The translations under genes and the position numbers were made by a program. The notes below the pieces were generated by a model that was not told the DNA's origin, searched no databases, and saw nothing but the letters and a program-made list of their open reading frames with translations. A stretch of 64,000 nt of DNA from Roseateles sp. (GTDB lineage Bacteria; Pseudomonadota; Gammaproteobacteria; Burkholderiales; Burkholderiaceae_C), in NCBI GenBank assembly GCA_019234295.1, contig JAFALK010000018.1, positions 1-64,000 on the forward strand, in the 5' to 3' direction. Below, one piece after another: positions 29,014 through 38,600 of this stretch. Each line of letters opens with the position of its first letter. The stretch's first letter is position 1.

Positions 29014-30986
29014 GTGAACTCGAGCAGTGGGTGAGGGCGGCCTTCGACGCGGGCGGGCCGCTGTCCAAGTCACGTGAAGGCTATGCGCCACGGCTCCAGC
29101 AGATCGAGATGAGCTGCGCCGTGGCCCAGGCCATCGAGGCACGCGAGCCCCTGGTCGTCGAGGCGGGCACCGGTGTGGGAAAAACATTTGCTTACCTTGT
29201 GCCGGCTCTTCTGGCCGGCAAACGCGCGCTGATCAGCACGGCGACCAAGAGCCTGCAGGACCAGTTGTTCCTGCGCGACCTGCCGGCGCTGACCGAGGCG
29301 CTCCAGCTGCCGGCGCGCTTGGCCCTGCTCAAAGGGCGCTCGAGCTACCTCTGCCTACACCGCCTCAGGCAGGCCCGGCACAGTGCTGAACTGCCCGACC
29401 GCCGCTCCGTCCAGCAACTCGCCCGTATCGAGCGCTGGGCCCTTGGGACCAGCAGCGGGGACTTCGCCGAGATCGAGGGCCTGGACGAGCGTTCGCCCAT
29501 CATTCCCATTGTCAGCTCCACGCGCGAGAACTGCCTGGGAACGGAGTGCCCCGACTACGGGGCCTGCCACGTCGTGAAGGCACGACGCGAAGCCTTGCAG
29601 GCCGACGTGGTCGTGGTCAACCACCACCTCTTCTTCGCAGACATGACCTTGCGCGATTCGGGTGTGGCCGAATTGCTGCCGAGCGTGGAGGTGGCCGTGT
29701 TCGACGAGGCCCACCAGCTCTCCGAGGCAGGCGTGCAGTTCCTGGGCACCGTGCTGGGCACGTCGCAGCTGATCGATTTCGCCCGTGACATGCTTGCCAC
29801 CGGCCTGGCCCAGGCGCGCGGACTGAAGGACTGGCAGGGCCTGCGCGACGGACTGGAGCGCGCTGCGCGCGAGCTGCGCCTGGTCTGCGCGGGCTCCCTG
29901 CGCGAGGTCCGCGGCATGCTCAAGCTGGCCTGGAAGGAGAGGGCGGGGCACGAGATGTTCGCCACCAGCTTGGCCGGCGTGGCCACGGCCTTGGATGCTG
30001 CCGTGGATGCGCTGGCCGGCGTGATGGACAGCTCCCCCGACTTCAAGCGCCTGCACGAGCGCGCCGACGCGCTGCGCGAGCTGACCGAGGTCTTCGAGAC
30101 CGAAGCCCCGCCCGGCGAGGTGCGCTGGATTGACCTCTCGCCCAATCAGGCGCGGCTCGTGGAGTCGCCGCTGGACATCCGCGAGGCGCTGCGCGGCCAA
30201 ATCGAAGCGCCGTCCGGCCAGGCCAAGGCATGGATTTTCACCTCGGCCACGCTGGGTGACGACGAGCGGCTGACCTGGTTCACCGAGCCGTCGGGCCTGG
30301 AGAAGGCGAAGGTCCTTCGCGTGGGCAGTCCCTTCGACTACGCGTCGAACGCGCGCTTTTACGTGCCGCGCGGCTTCCCCAAACCGGCCGAGGCCGAGCA
30401 TCCGCACAAGGTGGCCGTGATGACGGCGCTCTGCGCGCGGGCCCTGGGCGGCCGCACCTTCGTGCTGACGACCACGCTGCGTAACCTCGCGACGATCAGT
30501 GATGCGCTGCGCCAGGAATTCGAGACAGCCGGCGACGCCATCCAGGTGCTCCAGCAAGGGGCGGCGCCCAAGCGGCTGTTGCTCCAGCGATTCGTCGAAG
30601 ATCCGCGCGCCGTGCTCGTCGGCTCGGCGAGCTTCTGGGAGGGCATCGACGTGCCCGGAGACGCTTTGCAATGCGTGCTGATCGACAAGCTGCCCTTTCC
30701 GCCGCCCAACGATCCGCTTGTGGAGGCGCGCGTGGCCCGGCTCGAGCGCGAGGGGCGCAACGCCTTCTCGGAATATTTCGTCGCCGAGGCCGCCATCGCG
30801 CTCAAGCAGGGCGGGGGGCGGCTGATCCGCACCGAGCACGACAAAGGCCTGCTCATCGTCTGCGATCCGCGCATGGCCGGAATGAACTACGGCCGCCGCC
30901 TACGCGAAGCCTTGCCGCCCATGACGCCGTTGCCGACCTTTGACGCCGCCGTGGAATGGCTACAGCTGCTGGCCTCGCAACGCTGA
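29010..30986 (+). CDS. ATP-dependent helicase, DinG/YoaA family
   Basis: 658 residues, GTG start overlapping the previous stop. Walker A AGTGVGKTF near 52-60, DEAH in VFDEAHQL near 230, and an XPD-like iron-sulfur cluster region with Cys in SSYLCLHR, ENCLGTECPDYGACH. The C-terminal helicase motif VGSASFWEGIDVPG is also present. YoaA/DinG unwind damaged or RNA-containing DNA structures. Length and absence of an exonuclease domain fit YoaA better than the 716-residue DinG. Confidence 0.92.
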   Translation: MSELEQWVRAAFDAGGPLSKSREGYAPRLQQIEMSCAVAQAIEAREPLVVEAGTGVGKTFAYLVPALLAGKRALISTATKSLQDQLFLRDLPALTEALQLPARLALLKGRSSYLCLHRLRQARHSAELPDRRSVQQLARIERWALGTSSGDFAEIEGLDERSPIIPIVSSTRENCLGTECPDYGACHVVKARREALQADVVVVNHHLFFADMTLRDSGVAELLPSVEVAVFDEAHQLSEAGVQFLGTVLGTSQLIDFARDMLATGLAQARGLKDWQGLRDGLERAARELRLVCAGSLREVRGMLKLAWKERAGHEMFATSLAGVATALDAAVDALAGVMDSSPDFKRLHERADALRELTEVFETEAPPGEVRWIDLSPNQARLVESPLDIREALRGQIEAPSGQAKAWIFTSATLGDDERLTWFTEPSGLEKAKVLRVGSPFDYASNARFYVPRGFPKPAEAEHPHKVAVMTALCARALGGRTFVLTTTLRNLATISDALRQEFETAGDAIQVLQQGAAPKRLLLQRFVEDPRAVLVGSASFWEGIDVPGDALQCVLIDKLPFPPPNDPLVEARVARLEREGRNAFSEYFVAEAAIALKQGGGRLIRTEHDKGLLIVCDPRMAGMNYGRRLREALPPMTPLPTFDAAVEWLQLLASQR

Positions 30987-31009
30987 GACTCGGTGATAGG
31001 CTGTGGCAT

Positions 31010-31549
31010 ATGAAATCCGCCCTTGCCCTCGCTCCCGTCATCCTGTTGGTTGCCTGCGCTTCGGCGCCTGAACCCGGCAAGCCCGGTGATGATCAACGCA
31101 TTGCGCAGGCAGCGACCACGCCGCTGTCCGATCTGAACGTCGTGCGGGCGGAGATTCCACCGGCGCTGAAGGCGGCGGCGAAGAACCCCTATGGAGCACC
31201 GACCGGGCAGGACTGCACGTCGCTGGCCCACGAAGTGGCGGCCCTGGACGCTGAACTCGGCGCCGACCTCGACATGCCCGAGACGGCCAAGAGTGCCGGC
31301 CTCGTCGATCGCGGAGGTTCTGCGGTTGGGGATGCCGGCCTCGACGCGCTCCAGAGTGCAGCAGAAGGCGTTGTGCCCTTCCGCGGCTGGATCCGCAAGC
31401 TCAGCGGTGCCGAGCGCAATTCAAAAGAGGTGTCGGCAGCCGTTGCCGCGGGTGCCGTGCGGCGCGCCTTCCTCAAGGGCCTGGGATCGGCCCACGGTTG
31501 CGAGGCACCGGCGGCGCCGCTTCAACCAGCCAGCGCGCCCAAGCCTTGA
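31010..31549 (+). CDS. Putative lipoprotein of unknown function
   Basis: 179 residues. A lipoprotein signal MKSALALAPVILLVAC ends at the lipobox Cys; the rest carries a conserved-looking DCTSLAHEVAALDAELGADLD, a central VPFRGWIRKLSGAERN segment and a Pro/Ala-rich tail. Such proteins accompany BamD genes in several Burkholderiales but have no assigned job. It converges on bamD. Confidence 0.72.
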   Translation: MKSALALAPVILLVACASAPEPGKPGDDQRIAQAATTPLSDLNVVRAEIPPALKAAAKNPYGAPTGQDCTSLAHEVAALDAELGADLDMPETAKSAGLVDRGGSAVGDAGLDALQSAAEGVVPFRGWIRKLSGAERNSKEVSAAVAAGAVRRAFLKGLGSAHGCEAPAAPLQPASAPKP

Positions 31550-31564
31550 GCGCGCTTTGGCGGA

Positions 31565-32383
31565 TCACCAGAATTTCCACCAGGCCTTCTTCGTGTCCTG
31601 CTCACCCCTGAGGTAGCGGCTGTCCGGATAGTTGAGCTTGAGCACGCGCTCGGCGTCGTTGCGCAGCTCTGGCAGGTCGAGCTTGTCGTAGGCCTGCACC
31701 ATCAGGTGCAGCGCTTCCTCGCCCGTGGGCGCGTGCGGGTAGTCGGCAATGGCGCGCTGGGCGCGGTTGGCCGCGGCCATGAAGGCACCGCGGTTGTAGT
31801 AGTAGCGCGCCACGTGGATCTCATAGGCGGCCAGCGCGTTGCTGATGTAGTCGACGCGGAAGGCCGCATCCTCGGCGTACTTGGAATCCGGGAAGCGCTC
31901 CACCAGCTCCCGGAAGGCGAGCAAGGCGTCGCGCGAGGCCTGCTGGTCGCGCTCGGTGACGTTTTGCTGGGCCAGTCGGCCGAACAGGCCGAGGTCGTCG
32001 TTGAAGTTGACGATGCCCTTGAGGTAGAGGGCGTAGTCCATGGCGGCGCTGGACGGATTGAGCTTGATGAAGCGATCCAGCACTGTGATGGCGGCCGCCT
32101 TCTCTCCGCTCTTGTAGTTGGCCCAGGCCTCATTGAGCATGGCCTGCTGAGCCATGACCGTTCCGGCAGCGCGACCCTCGACCTTCTCGAAGCCCTTGAT
32201 GGCGCGATCCCAGGCGCCGGAGTCCAGGTCGTCCTTGGCCTCTTTGTACAATTTGTCGAGGCCGGCTTGGGAGTTCGGGTCGTCCTTGGTGGACGAGCAG
32301 CCCGCCAGCAGCACCGTCGCGCCGATCAGGCCTGCGGCCACTGCATTCATTAGCGCCAGGCGGCCTTTGCTGTTCTCACTCAT
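31565..32383 (-). CDS. bamD: Outer-membrane assembly lipoprotein BamD
   Basis: 272 residues from ATG 32383; a TTG 9 bases further upstream is less likely. The lipobox VLLAGC follows a signal peptide, and five TPR-like repeats (for example YKEAKDDLDSGAWDRAIKGFEKVE) span the rest. With BamA and BamB it inserts beta-barrel proteins; bamB lies at 42838. It diverges from rluD across a 70-base gap, an order conserved in betaproteobacteria. Confidence 0.94.
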   Translation of the reverse strand: MSENSKGRLALMNAVAAGLIGATVLLAGCSSTKDDPNSQAGLDKLYKEAKDDLDSGAWDRAIKGFEKVEGRAAGTVMAQQAMLNEAWANYKSGEKAAAITVLDRFIKLNPSSAAMDYALYLKGIVNFNDDLGLFGRLAQQNVTERDQQASRDALLAFRELVERFPDSKYAEDAAFRVDYISNALAAYEIHVARYYYNRGAFMAAANRAQRAIADYPHAPTGEEALHLMVQAYDKLDLPELRNDAERVLKLNYPDSRYLRGEQDTKKAWWKFW

Positions 32384-32453
32384 TGTTCCCAAATCCCACG
32401 GCGGTGCCGCTTTGATCCCGATTACTAAGCCGAATACGGAGAGCGGCGATTAT

Positions 32454-33446
32454 ATGGATGAGCTCGACCCTTCCCGAGAGGGCGGCGAAGCCGAGGCCGA
32501 AGAGGCCGAGGTTCGGGTCGCGCAGGTCGGTGTCGATGCCCACGGATTGCGCCTTGATCGCTTCCTCGTGGGCCTCGCCCCGGAGTTTTCGCGTAATCAT
32601 TTGCAAAGCCTGGTCGAACGCGGCCTGGTCAGCGTCGGCGATCAGGTCGTCACCAAGGATGCCCGCAAGCTCAAGGCCGGCGAGCAGGTGAGGGTGGAGT
32701 TGCAGCCGACCGAGGAAAGCCGGGCTTTCCGTGCCGAGACGCTGGAGTTCCCCATCGTGTTTGAGGACGAGCATCTGCTGGTCGTCGACAAGCCGGTCGG
32801 GCTCGTGGTTCACCCCGCGCCCGGCAACTGGTCTGGCACCTTGATGAACGGTTTGCTCGCCCACCACCCGGCGGCGGCCGGCCTGCCGCGCGCGGGCATC
32901 GTGCATCGGCTCGACAAGGACACCTCGGGTCTGATGGTCGTGGGCAAGACGCTGGAGGCCGTCACGGCCCTGAGTCGCGCCATCGCAGCTCGCGAGGTGC
33001 ATCGCGAATACCTCGCCCTGGTGCATGGCAATGTGCCCGAAAGTCTCGTGATCGAGGCCGCCATCAAGCGTGATCCCGCCAGCAAGATCCGCATGGCTGT
33101 GCGCCCTGACGGCAAGCCTTCGCGCACCGATGTCTACCGACTCGGCGGCGCCGAGGTCGAGGGCCGCGCGCTCAGTGCCGTGCACTGCGTGCTCCACAGC
33201 GGACGCACCCACCAGATCCGCATCCACCTGGCCAGCCGCGGCCACCCGCTGCTCGCCGATGTGCTGTATGGCGGCGCGCCCGCCCTGGGCCTGACCCGCC
33301 AGGCCCTGCATGCAGCCCGCCTGTCACTGCTGCATCCGACCTCAGGGCAAGCCCTGAGATTTGACGCGCCCATGCCACAAGATCTGCGTGCGGCGTGCAA
33401 TCTCGCCCACCTGGAGGCGGGGGCGCTGCCGGAACGCTCCATTTAG
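32454..33446 (+). CDS. rluD: 23S rRNA pseudouridine(1911/1915/1917) synthase
   Basis: 330 residues. An S4 RNA-binding domain (about 24-85) precedes the RluA-type catalytic domain with D154 in VHRLDKDTSGLM. It modifies helix 69 of 23S rRNA. ATG 32454 begins MDELDPSREGG with an acidic tail typical of the beta group; longer in-frame extensions run into the bamD promoter and are rejected. Confidence 0.94.
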   Translation: MDELDPSREGGEAEAEEAEVRVAQVGVDAHGLRLDRFLVGLAPEFSRNHLQSLVERGLVSVGDQVVTKDARKLKAGEQVRVELQPTEESRAFRAETLEFPIVFEDEHLLVVDKPVGLVVHPAPGNWSGTLMNGLLAHHPAAAGLPRAGIVHRLDKDTSGLMVVGKTLEAVTALSRAIAAREVHREYLALVHGNVPESLVIEAAIKRDPASKIRMAVRPDGKPSRTDVYRLGGAEVEGRALSAVHCVLHSGRTHQIRIHLASRGHPLLADVLYGGAPALGLTRQALHAARLSLLHPTSGQALRFDAPMPQDLRAACNLAHLEAGALPERSI

Positions 33447-33452
33447 GCACGC

Positions 33453-33458
33453 TACAAT
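33453..33458 (+). promoter_or_regulatory. -10-like TACAAT upstream of scpB
   Basis: TACAAT lies 7 bases past the rluD stop and 150 bases before scpB. No good -35 is seen at the usual distance. Transcripts from here would have a leader of about 145 bases carrying a possible 29-codon frame. Confidence 0.4.
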
Positions 33459-33494
33459 GCACCCAGCCGCTGTACGGAGAGTGCACCGGCCGAG

Positions 33495-33584
33495 ATGCCG
33501 CCAGCGCCGAGTGATTCGCGCGGGCCGCCTGAAGAAAATGCCAAGAGCGCCTCGCGCTACCAGTCGCGCGGCTTCCCCGCCTGA
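33495..33584 (+). CDS. Possible 29-residue upstream ORF of scpB
   Basis: ATG 33495 opens [20 protein letters not shown] and continues nine more residues to TGA 33582-33584, 23 bases before the scpB start. It follows the TACAAT box by 36 bases, so it would be the first frame of that transcript. The nearest GGAG is 16 bases upstream, too far for good initiation. A real small protein, a regulatory leader peptide or chance are all possible. Confidence 0.2.
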   Translation: MPPAPSDSRGPPEENAKSASRYQSRGFPA

Positions 33585-33607
33585 AACGGGACCGACTTCG
33601 AGAGTCA

Positions 33608-34273
33608 ATGAACACACAGGATGCAAAGCGCGTCCTCGAGACCGCGCTGATTTGCGCCCAGCAGCCCATGCCTCTGCGCGAGATGCGCAGCCTGTTCGCC
33701 GATGAGCTGGGCGCGGATACGCTGCGCGTGCTTCTGGACGAACTGACCCGGGACTGGGAGGGTCGAGGCGTGGAGTTGGTGGCCGTGGCCTCCGGCTGGC
33801 GCTTCCAGAGCCGTCCCGAGATGCGCGAGTACCTCGACCGGCTGCACCCCGAGAAGCCGCGCCGCTATTCGCGCGCCGTGCTCGAGACCTTGGCCATCAT
33901 TGCCTATCGGCAGCCAGTGACGCGCGGCGACATCGAGGACATCCGCGGTGTCGTGGTTTCCAGCGAGATCATCAAGCAGCTCGAGGAGCGCGGCTGGATC
34001 GAGTGCATCGGTCACCGCGAGGCGCCGGGCCGCCCGAGCCTGTACGCGACCACGCGCCAGTTTCTCGACGACCTGGGCCTGGCCAGCCTGGACCAGCTCC
34101 CCGCGCTCGATGTCGGTGCCGAGCCCGGCATGCCGCTCCAGGGCCTGCTGCTCGAAGAAGCCGCCCCATCCAAACCCGAAGAACAACCCTCCGCGCCTGT
34201 CTCTGAAGACGCTGGCGCTCCCCCGGCCCCGCCGCAATCCGAAGCCGCCGAACAGGTGCAAGCCGACGCATGA
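33608..34273 (+). CDS. scpB: Segregation and condensation protein ScpB
   Basis: 221 residues with tandem winged-helix domains (about 5-165) and an acidic Pro/Ala-rich tail. Typical segments: [16 protein letters not shown] and [19 protein letters not shown]. It joins ScpA and SMC in the condensin-like complex. No scpA is nearby. It overlaps the RluB gene by 4 bases (ATGA). Confidence 0.93.
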   Translation: MNTQDAKRVLETALICAQQPMPLREMRSLFADELGADTLRVLLDELTRDWEGRGVELVAVASGWRFQSRPEMREYLDRLHPEKPRRYSRAVLETLAIIAYRQPVTRGDIEDIRGVVVSSEIIKQLEERGWIECIGHREAPGRPSLYATTRQFLDDLGLASLDQLPALDVGAEPGMPLQGLLLEEAAPSKPEEQPSAPVSEDAGAPPAPPQSEAAEQVQADA

Positions 34274-36162
34274 ATTCCAACGACAACGATCTTCCGGGCG
34301 AGGGCGCTGCCCCCGCCGCCAATCCCGAGGCTGAGGCCCCCAAACGCAAGCGTGCGCCGCGCAAGACGGCTGCTGCCGCTACGGTGGAGACGCCGGCTGC
34401 GCCCGTCGAGGTCGCTGAGGCCGTGGCCGAAGCGCCGAAAAAGCGTGCGCCGCGCAAGAAGGCCGTGGTGGCCGATGCGCCCGCGCAAGTGGCACCGGTC
34501 GAAGTCGCCGCAGCGCCTGCTGTGCCTGTAGTGCCTGCAGCGCCTGCTGCGCCTGCAGCGCCTGCTGCGCCCGTGGCGGTGGCGGCTGAAGCTCCTGCCC
34601 CCGTGTCGGCACCCGCTGCCGAGCCGGCAGAGACTGCAGACTCCGCTGAAGCCGAAGGTCAGGACGGCGAGCGCCGCGGGCGCAACCGCCGCAACCGCAA
34701 TCGCAATCGCGATCGTGATCGTGAGCGCCCCGAGTTCGCACCGGCCGGCGTCGAGGTTGAGCCGGCCGCGCCCGAGTTGCTGGAAGCCGCCGGCGAACGC
34801 TTCGCCAGCCTGTTGGCCGGCAGCTTCGATGACGAAGGCGAGCTCGTCGTCGAACAAACCGTTGATGCGGGCGAAGAGTCCGAAGACTCCGAGGAAGCCG
34901 ACGAAGGTGAAGCCAAGCGCGTGCTGGCTCCGGAGCCCGACGCCCCCAAGCTCCAAAAGGTGCTGGGCCAGGCCGGTGTGGGTTCGCGCCGCGACATCGA
35001 GGACATGATCGCCCAGGGCAAGATCGAGGTGAACGGCGAAGTCGCCCACATCGGCCAGCGCATTTCCTTCGGAGACCGTGTCAGCGTCAACGGCAAGCCC
35101 GTCAAGATCCGCATCCAGCCGCCGACGCCGCGCATCTTGGCGTACCACAAGCCCACGGGCGAGGTCGTGACCTTCAACGACCCCGAGGGGCGTCCCACCG
35201 TGTTCCGCAGCCTGCCTAGACTTCACCAAGGCAAGTGGCAATCCGTGGGCCGCCTGGACATCAACACCGAAGGCCTGCTGCTGTTCACAAACAGCGGCGA
35301 ATTGGCCAACCAACTGATGCACCCGCGCTTCGGCGTGGAGCGCGAGTACGCGGCCCGCGTGCTGGGCACGCTCACCAATGAGCAGCGCGACAAGCTCCTG
35401 GCCGGCGTCGAGATCGAAGGCCAGTCAGCCGCGTTCAAGGCCATCGAGGACGGTGGTGGCGAAGGTGTGAACCGCTGGTATCGTGTGACCATCACCGAAG
35501 GCCGCAACCGCGAAGTGCGCAAGCTGTTCGAGGCCGTGGGCCTGGCGGTGAGCCGCTTGATCCGCATTCGTTACGGCACCGTGGTGCTGCCGCGCGGCCT
35601 GCGTCGCGGCGTCTGGGTGGAGCTCGGCGACAATGACGTCGCCATGATCCGCCGTCTGGCCGGCCATCAGGATCGTCCGCGCCACGAGCAGCAGCAGCAG
35701 CGCGACGACAAGAAAAAGCGTCGCGCCGACCGTGCCGGTGGACAAGGCCCGCGTCCAAGCCGTCCGGAGCCGCGCGCGGAGCGCCCGGAACGCGTCGAAC
35801 GTGAGCGTTATGAGGAGGCGCCGCGCCGCGACCATGACGAGGACGACGACGACTTCATCCCGCGCAACATCAATCCGCTGGAGCAGACCTTCGACCGCCG
35901 TTTCGCCACTGGCAGCAAGCGCATCCCGCAAGGTTTTGGCGCCGGCGGCAGCGCGCCCGACCACGGGCAGGGTGGCGGTGGCCGCGGAGGCAAGGGCAAG
36001 GGTGGCGGGCAAGGCGGGCAGGGTGGTCCCGGTGGGCAGCGCCAGCCCGATCCCATGCAGACCTCCGTGGGCTATATCGGTGCTGATGCCTACCGCCGTG
36101 GCGGTGGTGGTGGCCGACGTGGCGGCGGGGGCGGTGGAGGCCGCGGCGGACGGGGTCGCTGA
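34270..36162 (+). CDS. rluB: 23S rRNA pseudouridine(2605) synthase RluB with long disordered tails
   Basis: 630 residues, about twice the E. coli enzyme. Residues 1-220 are Ala/Pro/Val/Glu-rich with two near-repeats of KRAPRK; an S4 domain sits at about 225-285 and the RsuA/RluB catalytic core at about 290-460 with D330 in [10 protein letters not shown]. Residues 460-630 are Arg/Gly/Gln-rich, ending in glycine blocks (RRGGGGGGG-type). Tails like this add RNA binding or promote condensates in other proteins; that is inference here. The gene overlaps scpB. Confidence 0.93.
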   Translation: MNSNDNDLPGEGAAPAANPEAEAPKRKRAPRKTAAAATVETPAAPVEVAEAVAEAPKKRAPRKKAVVADAPAQVAPVEVAAAPAVPVVPAAPAAPAAPAAPVAVAAEAPAPVSAPAAEPAETADSAEAEGQDGERRGRNRRNRNRNRDRDRERPEFAPAGVEVEPAAPELLEAAGERFASLLAGSFDDEGELVVEQTVDAGEESEDSEEADEGEAKRVLAPEPDAPKLQKVLGQAGVGSRRDIEDMIAQGKIEVNGEVAHIGQRISFGDRVSVNGKPVKIRIQPPTPRILAYHKPTGEVVTFNDPEGRPTVFRSLPRLHQGKWQSVGRLDINTEGLLLFTNSGELANQLMHPRFGVEREYAARVLGTLTNEQRDKLLAGVEIEGQSAAFKAIEDGGGEGVNRWYRVTITEGRNREVRKLFEAVGLAVSRLIRIRYGTVVLPRGLRRGVWVELGDNDVAMIRRLAGHQDRPRHEQQQQRDDKKKRRADRAGGQGPRPSRPEPRAERPERVERERYEEAPRRDHDEDDDDFIPRNINPLEQTFDRRFATGSKRIPQGFGAGGSAPDHGQGGGGRGGKGKGGGQGGQGGPGGQRQPDPMQTSVGYIGADAYRRGGGGGRRGGGGGGGRGGRGR

Positions 36163-36175
36163 CACGTCGTCAGGC

Positions 36176-36181
36176 TACAAT
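36176..36181 (+). promoter_or_regulatory. -10-like TACAAT upstream of ndk
   Basis: TACAAT lies 52 bases before the ndk start and 13 bases after the RluB stop, with an AGGAG ribosome-binding site at about 36220. A -35 match is poor. It probably opens the long ndk-rlmN-pilW-rodZ-ispG-hisS transcript. Confidence 0.45.
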
Positions 36182-36233
36182 CCTAGGTTACCCCAATCCC
36201 TGCATTCAGCAACTCATAACAGGAGCCTCTACC

Positions 36234-36659
36234 ATGGCGATCGAACGTACCCTCTCCATCATCAAGCCTGATGCCGTCGCCAAGAACGTCATCGGCCAGA
36301 TCTACGCCCGCTTCGAAGGCGCTGGCCTGAAGATCGTGGCCGCCAAGATGGTGCATCTGTCGCGTGGCGAGGCCGAGGCCTTCTACGCCGTGCACAAGGC
36401 CCGCCCCTTCTTCAACGACCTGGTGACCTTCATGATCTCCGGCCCGGTGATGATCCAGGCCCTGGAGGGCGAAGGCGCCATCTTGAAGAATCGCGACCTG
36501 ATGGGCGCCACCGACCCGAAGAAGGCCGAGAAGGGCACGATCCGCGCCGACTTCGCCGACAGCATCGACGCCAATGCCGTTCACGGTTCCGACGCTGCCG
36601 AGACGGCCGCTGTCGAAATCGCGTTCTTCTTCCCTGGCATGAACGTCTACAGCCGTTAA
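36234..36659 (+). CDS. ndk: Nucleoside diphosphate kinase
   Basis: 141 residues, standard size. Phospho-acceptor H117 lies in [12 protein letters not shown]. It balances nucleoside triphosphates using ATP. First gene of a long, tightly spaced plus-strand series; rlmN starts 3 bases after its stop. Confidence 0.97.
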   Translation: MAIERTLSIIKPDAVAKNVIGQIYARFEGAGLKIVAAKMVHLSRGEAEAFYAVHKARPFFNDLVTFMISGPVMIQALEGEGAILKNRDLMGATDPKKAEKGTIRADFADSIDANAVHGSDAAETAAVEIAFFFPGMNVYSR

Positions 36660-36662
36660 GCC

Positions 36663-37781
36663 ATGGACGCGGTCAATCTGCTCGGGTTCGATCTCGACGG
36701 CCTGGCCGCCTACTGCGAAGAGCTGGGTGAAAAGCGCTTCCGCGCCACCCAGCTTTTTCGTTGGATCCATCAAAAGGGTGCCTCTGACTTCGCGCAGATG
36801 AGCGACCTGGCCAAGTCCTTGCGGGACAAGCTGGCCACCCGGGCACGCATCACGCCGCTGCCCATCATTTCCGAACATGTTTCCGCCGACGGCACGGTCA
36901 AGTGGCTGTTCGATGTCGGCGCCGGCAATGCCGTGGAGGCCGTCTTCATCCCCGAGGATGACCGCGGCACGCTGTGCGTTTCGAGCCAGGCTGGCTGCGC
37001 GGTCGGCTGCCGCTTCTGCTCGACAGGCCACCAGGGCTTCTCGCGCAACCTCGACACCGGCGAGATCGTCGCCCAGCTCTGGTATGCCGAGCACAGCCTG
37101 CGCAAGCGCTTCAACACCGCCGAACGCGTCATCTCCAACGTGGTGATGATGGGCATGGGCGAGCCGCTGCAGAATTACTCGGCCCTGGTACCGGCCCTGC
37201 GCACCATGCTCGATGACCATGGCTACGGCCTTTCGCGCCGCCGCGTGACGGTCTCGACGTCGGGCGTCGTGCCCATGATTGACCGCCTGCGCGAAGACGT
37301 GCCCGTGGCCCTGGCCGTCTCCCTGCATGCACCCAACAATCCGCTACGCGACCAGCTCGTGCCGCTGAACAAGAAGTACCCGATCGCCGAGTTGCTGGAT
37401 GCCTGCAACCGGTATCTGGAAGCCGCGCCGCGCGACTTCATCACCTTCGAGTACTGCATGCTCGACGGTGTGAACGACTCGCCTGAGCAGGCCCTGGAAC
37501 TGGTCAAGCTGCTCAAGGGTCGCGTGCCGTGCAAGCTCAATCTGATCCCGTTCAATCCCTTCCCGGCCTCTGGTTTGAAGCGCAGTAGCAACGAACGGGT
37601 TCGCGCGTTCGGCGACGTGCTTTTGCAGGCCGGGATCGTCACGACGATCAGAAAGACCCGTGGCGACGATATCGACGCAGCTTGCGGGCAGTTGGCCGGC
37701 GAGGTGCAGGACCGCACCCGCGCGCATGTCCGCATGGTCCGAGCCCCGGTGGTGGTGGTAAAAGGCGCGGGCGCGGGCTGA
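36663..37781 (+). CDS. rlmN: Dual-specificity rRNA/tRNA adenine-C2 methyltransferase RlmN
   Basis: 372 residues. Radical-SAM cluster C112, C116, C119 in [15 protein letters not shown]-binding [12 protein letters not shown], and the acceptor Cys near 341 (AACGQLAG). It methylates A2503 of 23S rRNA and A37 of some tRNAs. Its position between ndk and pilW is typical for betaproteobacteria. Confidence 0.97.
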   Translation: MDAVNLLGFDLDGLAAYCEELGEKRFRATQLFRWIHQKGASDFAQMSDLAKSLRDKLATRARITPLPIISEHVSADGTVKWLFDVGAGNAVEAVFIPEDDRGTLCVSSQAGCAVGCRFCSTGHQGFSRNLDTGEIVAQLWYAEHSLRKRFNTAERVISNVVMMGMGEPLQNYSALVPALRTMLDDHGYGLSRRRVTVSTSGVVPMIDRLREDVPVALAVSLHAPNNPLRDQLVPLNKKYPIAELLDACNRYLEAAPRDFITFEYCMLDGVNDSPEQALELVKLLKGRVPCKLNLIPFNPFPASGLKRSSNERVRAFGDVLLQAGIVTTIRKTRGDDIDAACGQLAGEVQDRTRAHVRMVRAPVVVVKGAGAG

Positions 37782-37808
37782 GTCCGCTCTCCTCAGAAAG
37801 ACCACCCC

Positions 37809-38600
37809 ATGACCCTTGCCCGGCGGCTGCTTCCTCCTCTCATCATCAGCCTAGTGCTGGCGGCTTGCGGTACGCCGTCGAGCGCCCCGCCCAACGCGCC
37901 GCGCACGGCCAGCGACCAGACCGATGCGGACCGCCGTGCCAGTGTGCGCATCGAGCTCGCCGCCGGCTATTTCTCGCGCGGTCAGTATTCGACGGCGCTG
38001 GACGAGGTCAAGCAGGCGCTGGTGCTGCACCCCGGCATGCGCGAGGCCATCAATCTTCGGGGCCTGATCTACGGCGCCATGGGCGAGCGCGCGCTGGCCG
38101 AGGACAGCTTCCGGGGGGCACTCACGCTCTATCCAAACGATCCAGACACCCTGCACAACTATGGTTGGATGCTGTGCCAGCAGCGGCGCTTTGCCGAGGC
38201 TGACCAGCAGTTCGAGCTGGCCCTGGCGCAACAGAATTACCGCGCGCCGGCCCGCACCCTGCTGGCCAAGGGGGTCTGCGAGGCGCAAGCTCAAAAGAGC
38301 GAGGCGGCCGAGAAGACGCTGCTGCGCGCTTTCGAGTTCGACCCGGGCAACCCGGCCGTGGCCTACAACCTCGCCGACGTGCTCTACCGCAACCGCCAGT
38401 ACGAGCGCGCGCGCTTCTACATCAAGCGCTTGAACGCCCAGCCGGAACAGGCCAACGCCCAAACCCTGTGGTTGGGATTGCGCGTCGAGCGACGCATGGG
38501 GGATGCCGTCGCCGTCGGTGACCTTGGGCGACAAATGCGACAGCGCTTCTCCGATGCGCCTGAAACGCAGGCCCTCAACGCGGAACGATTCGATGACTGA
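37809..38600 (+). CDS. pilW: Type IV pilus biogenesis/stability lipoprotein PilW (PilF)
   Basis: 263 residues. Lipobox at C20 (SLVLAAC), then about six TPR repeats (for example AAGYFSRGQYSTALDEVKQAL and YNLADVLYRNRQYERARFY). In the outer membrane it helps assemble the PilQ secretin. No other pilus genes are present, but the ndk-rlmN-pilW-rodZ-ispG order is conserved. It overlaps the rodZ-like gene by 8 bases. Confidence 0.9.
   Translation: MTLARRLLPPLIISLVLAACGTPSSAPPNAPRTASDQTDADRRASVRIELAAGYFSRGQYSTALDEVKQALVLHPGMREAINLRGLIYGAMGERALAEDSFRGALTLYPNDPDTLHNYGWMLCQQRRFAEADQQFELALAQQNYRAPARTLLAKGVCEAQAQKSEAAEKTLLRAFEFDPGNPAVAYNLADVLYRNRQYERARFYIKRLNAQPEQANAQTLWLGLRVERRMGDAVAVGDLGRQMRQRFSDAPETQALNAERFDD

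Noticed and set aside
32154-32453. Long N-terminal extension of RluD
   Set aside because: It overlaps bamD coding on the other strand and lacks the conserved start found at ATG 32454.
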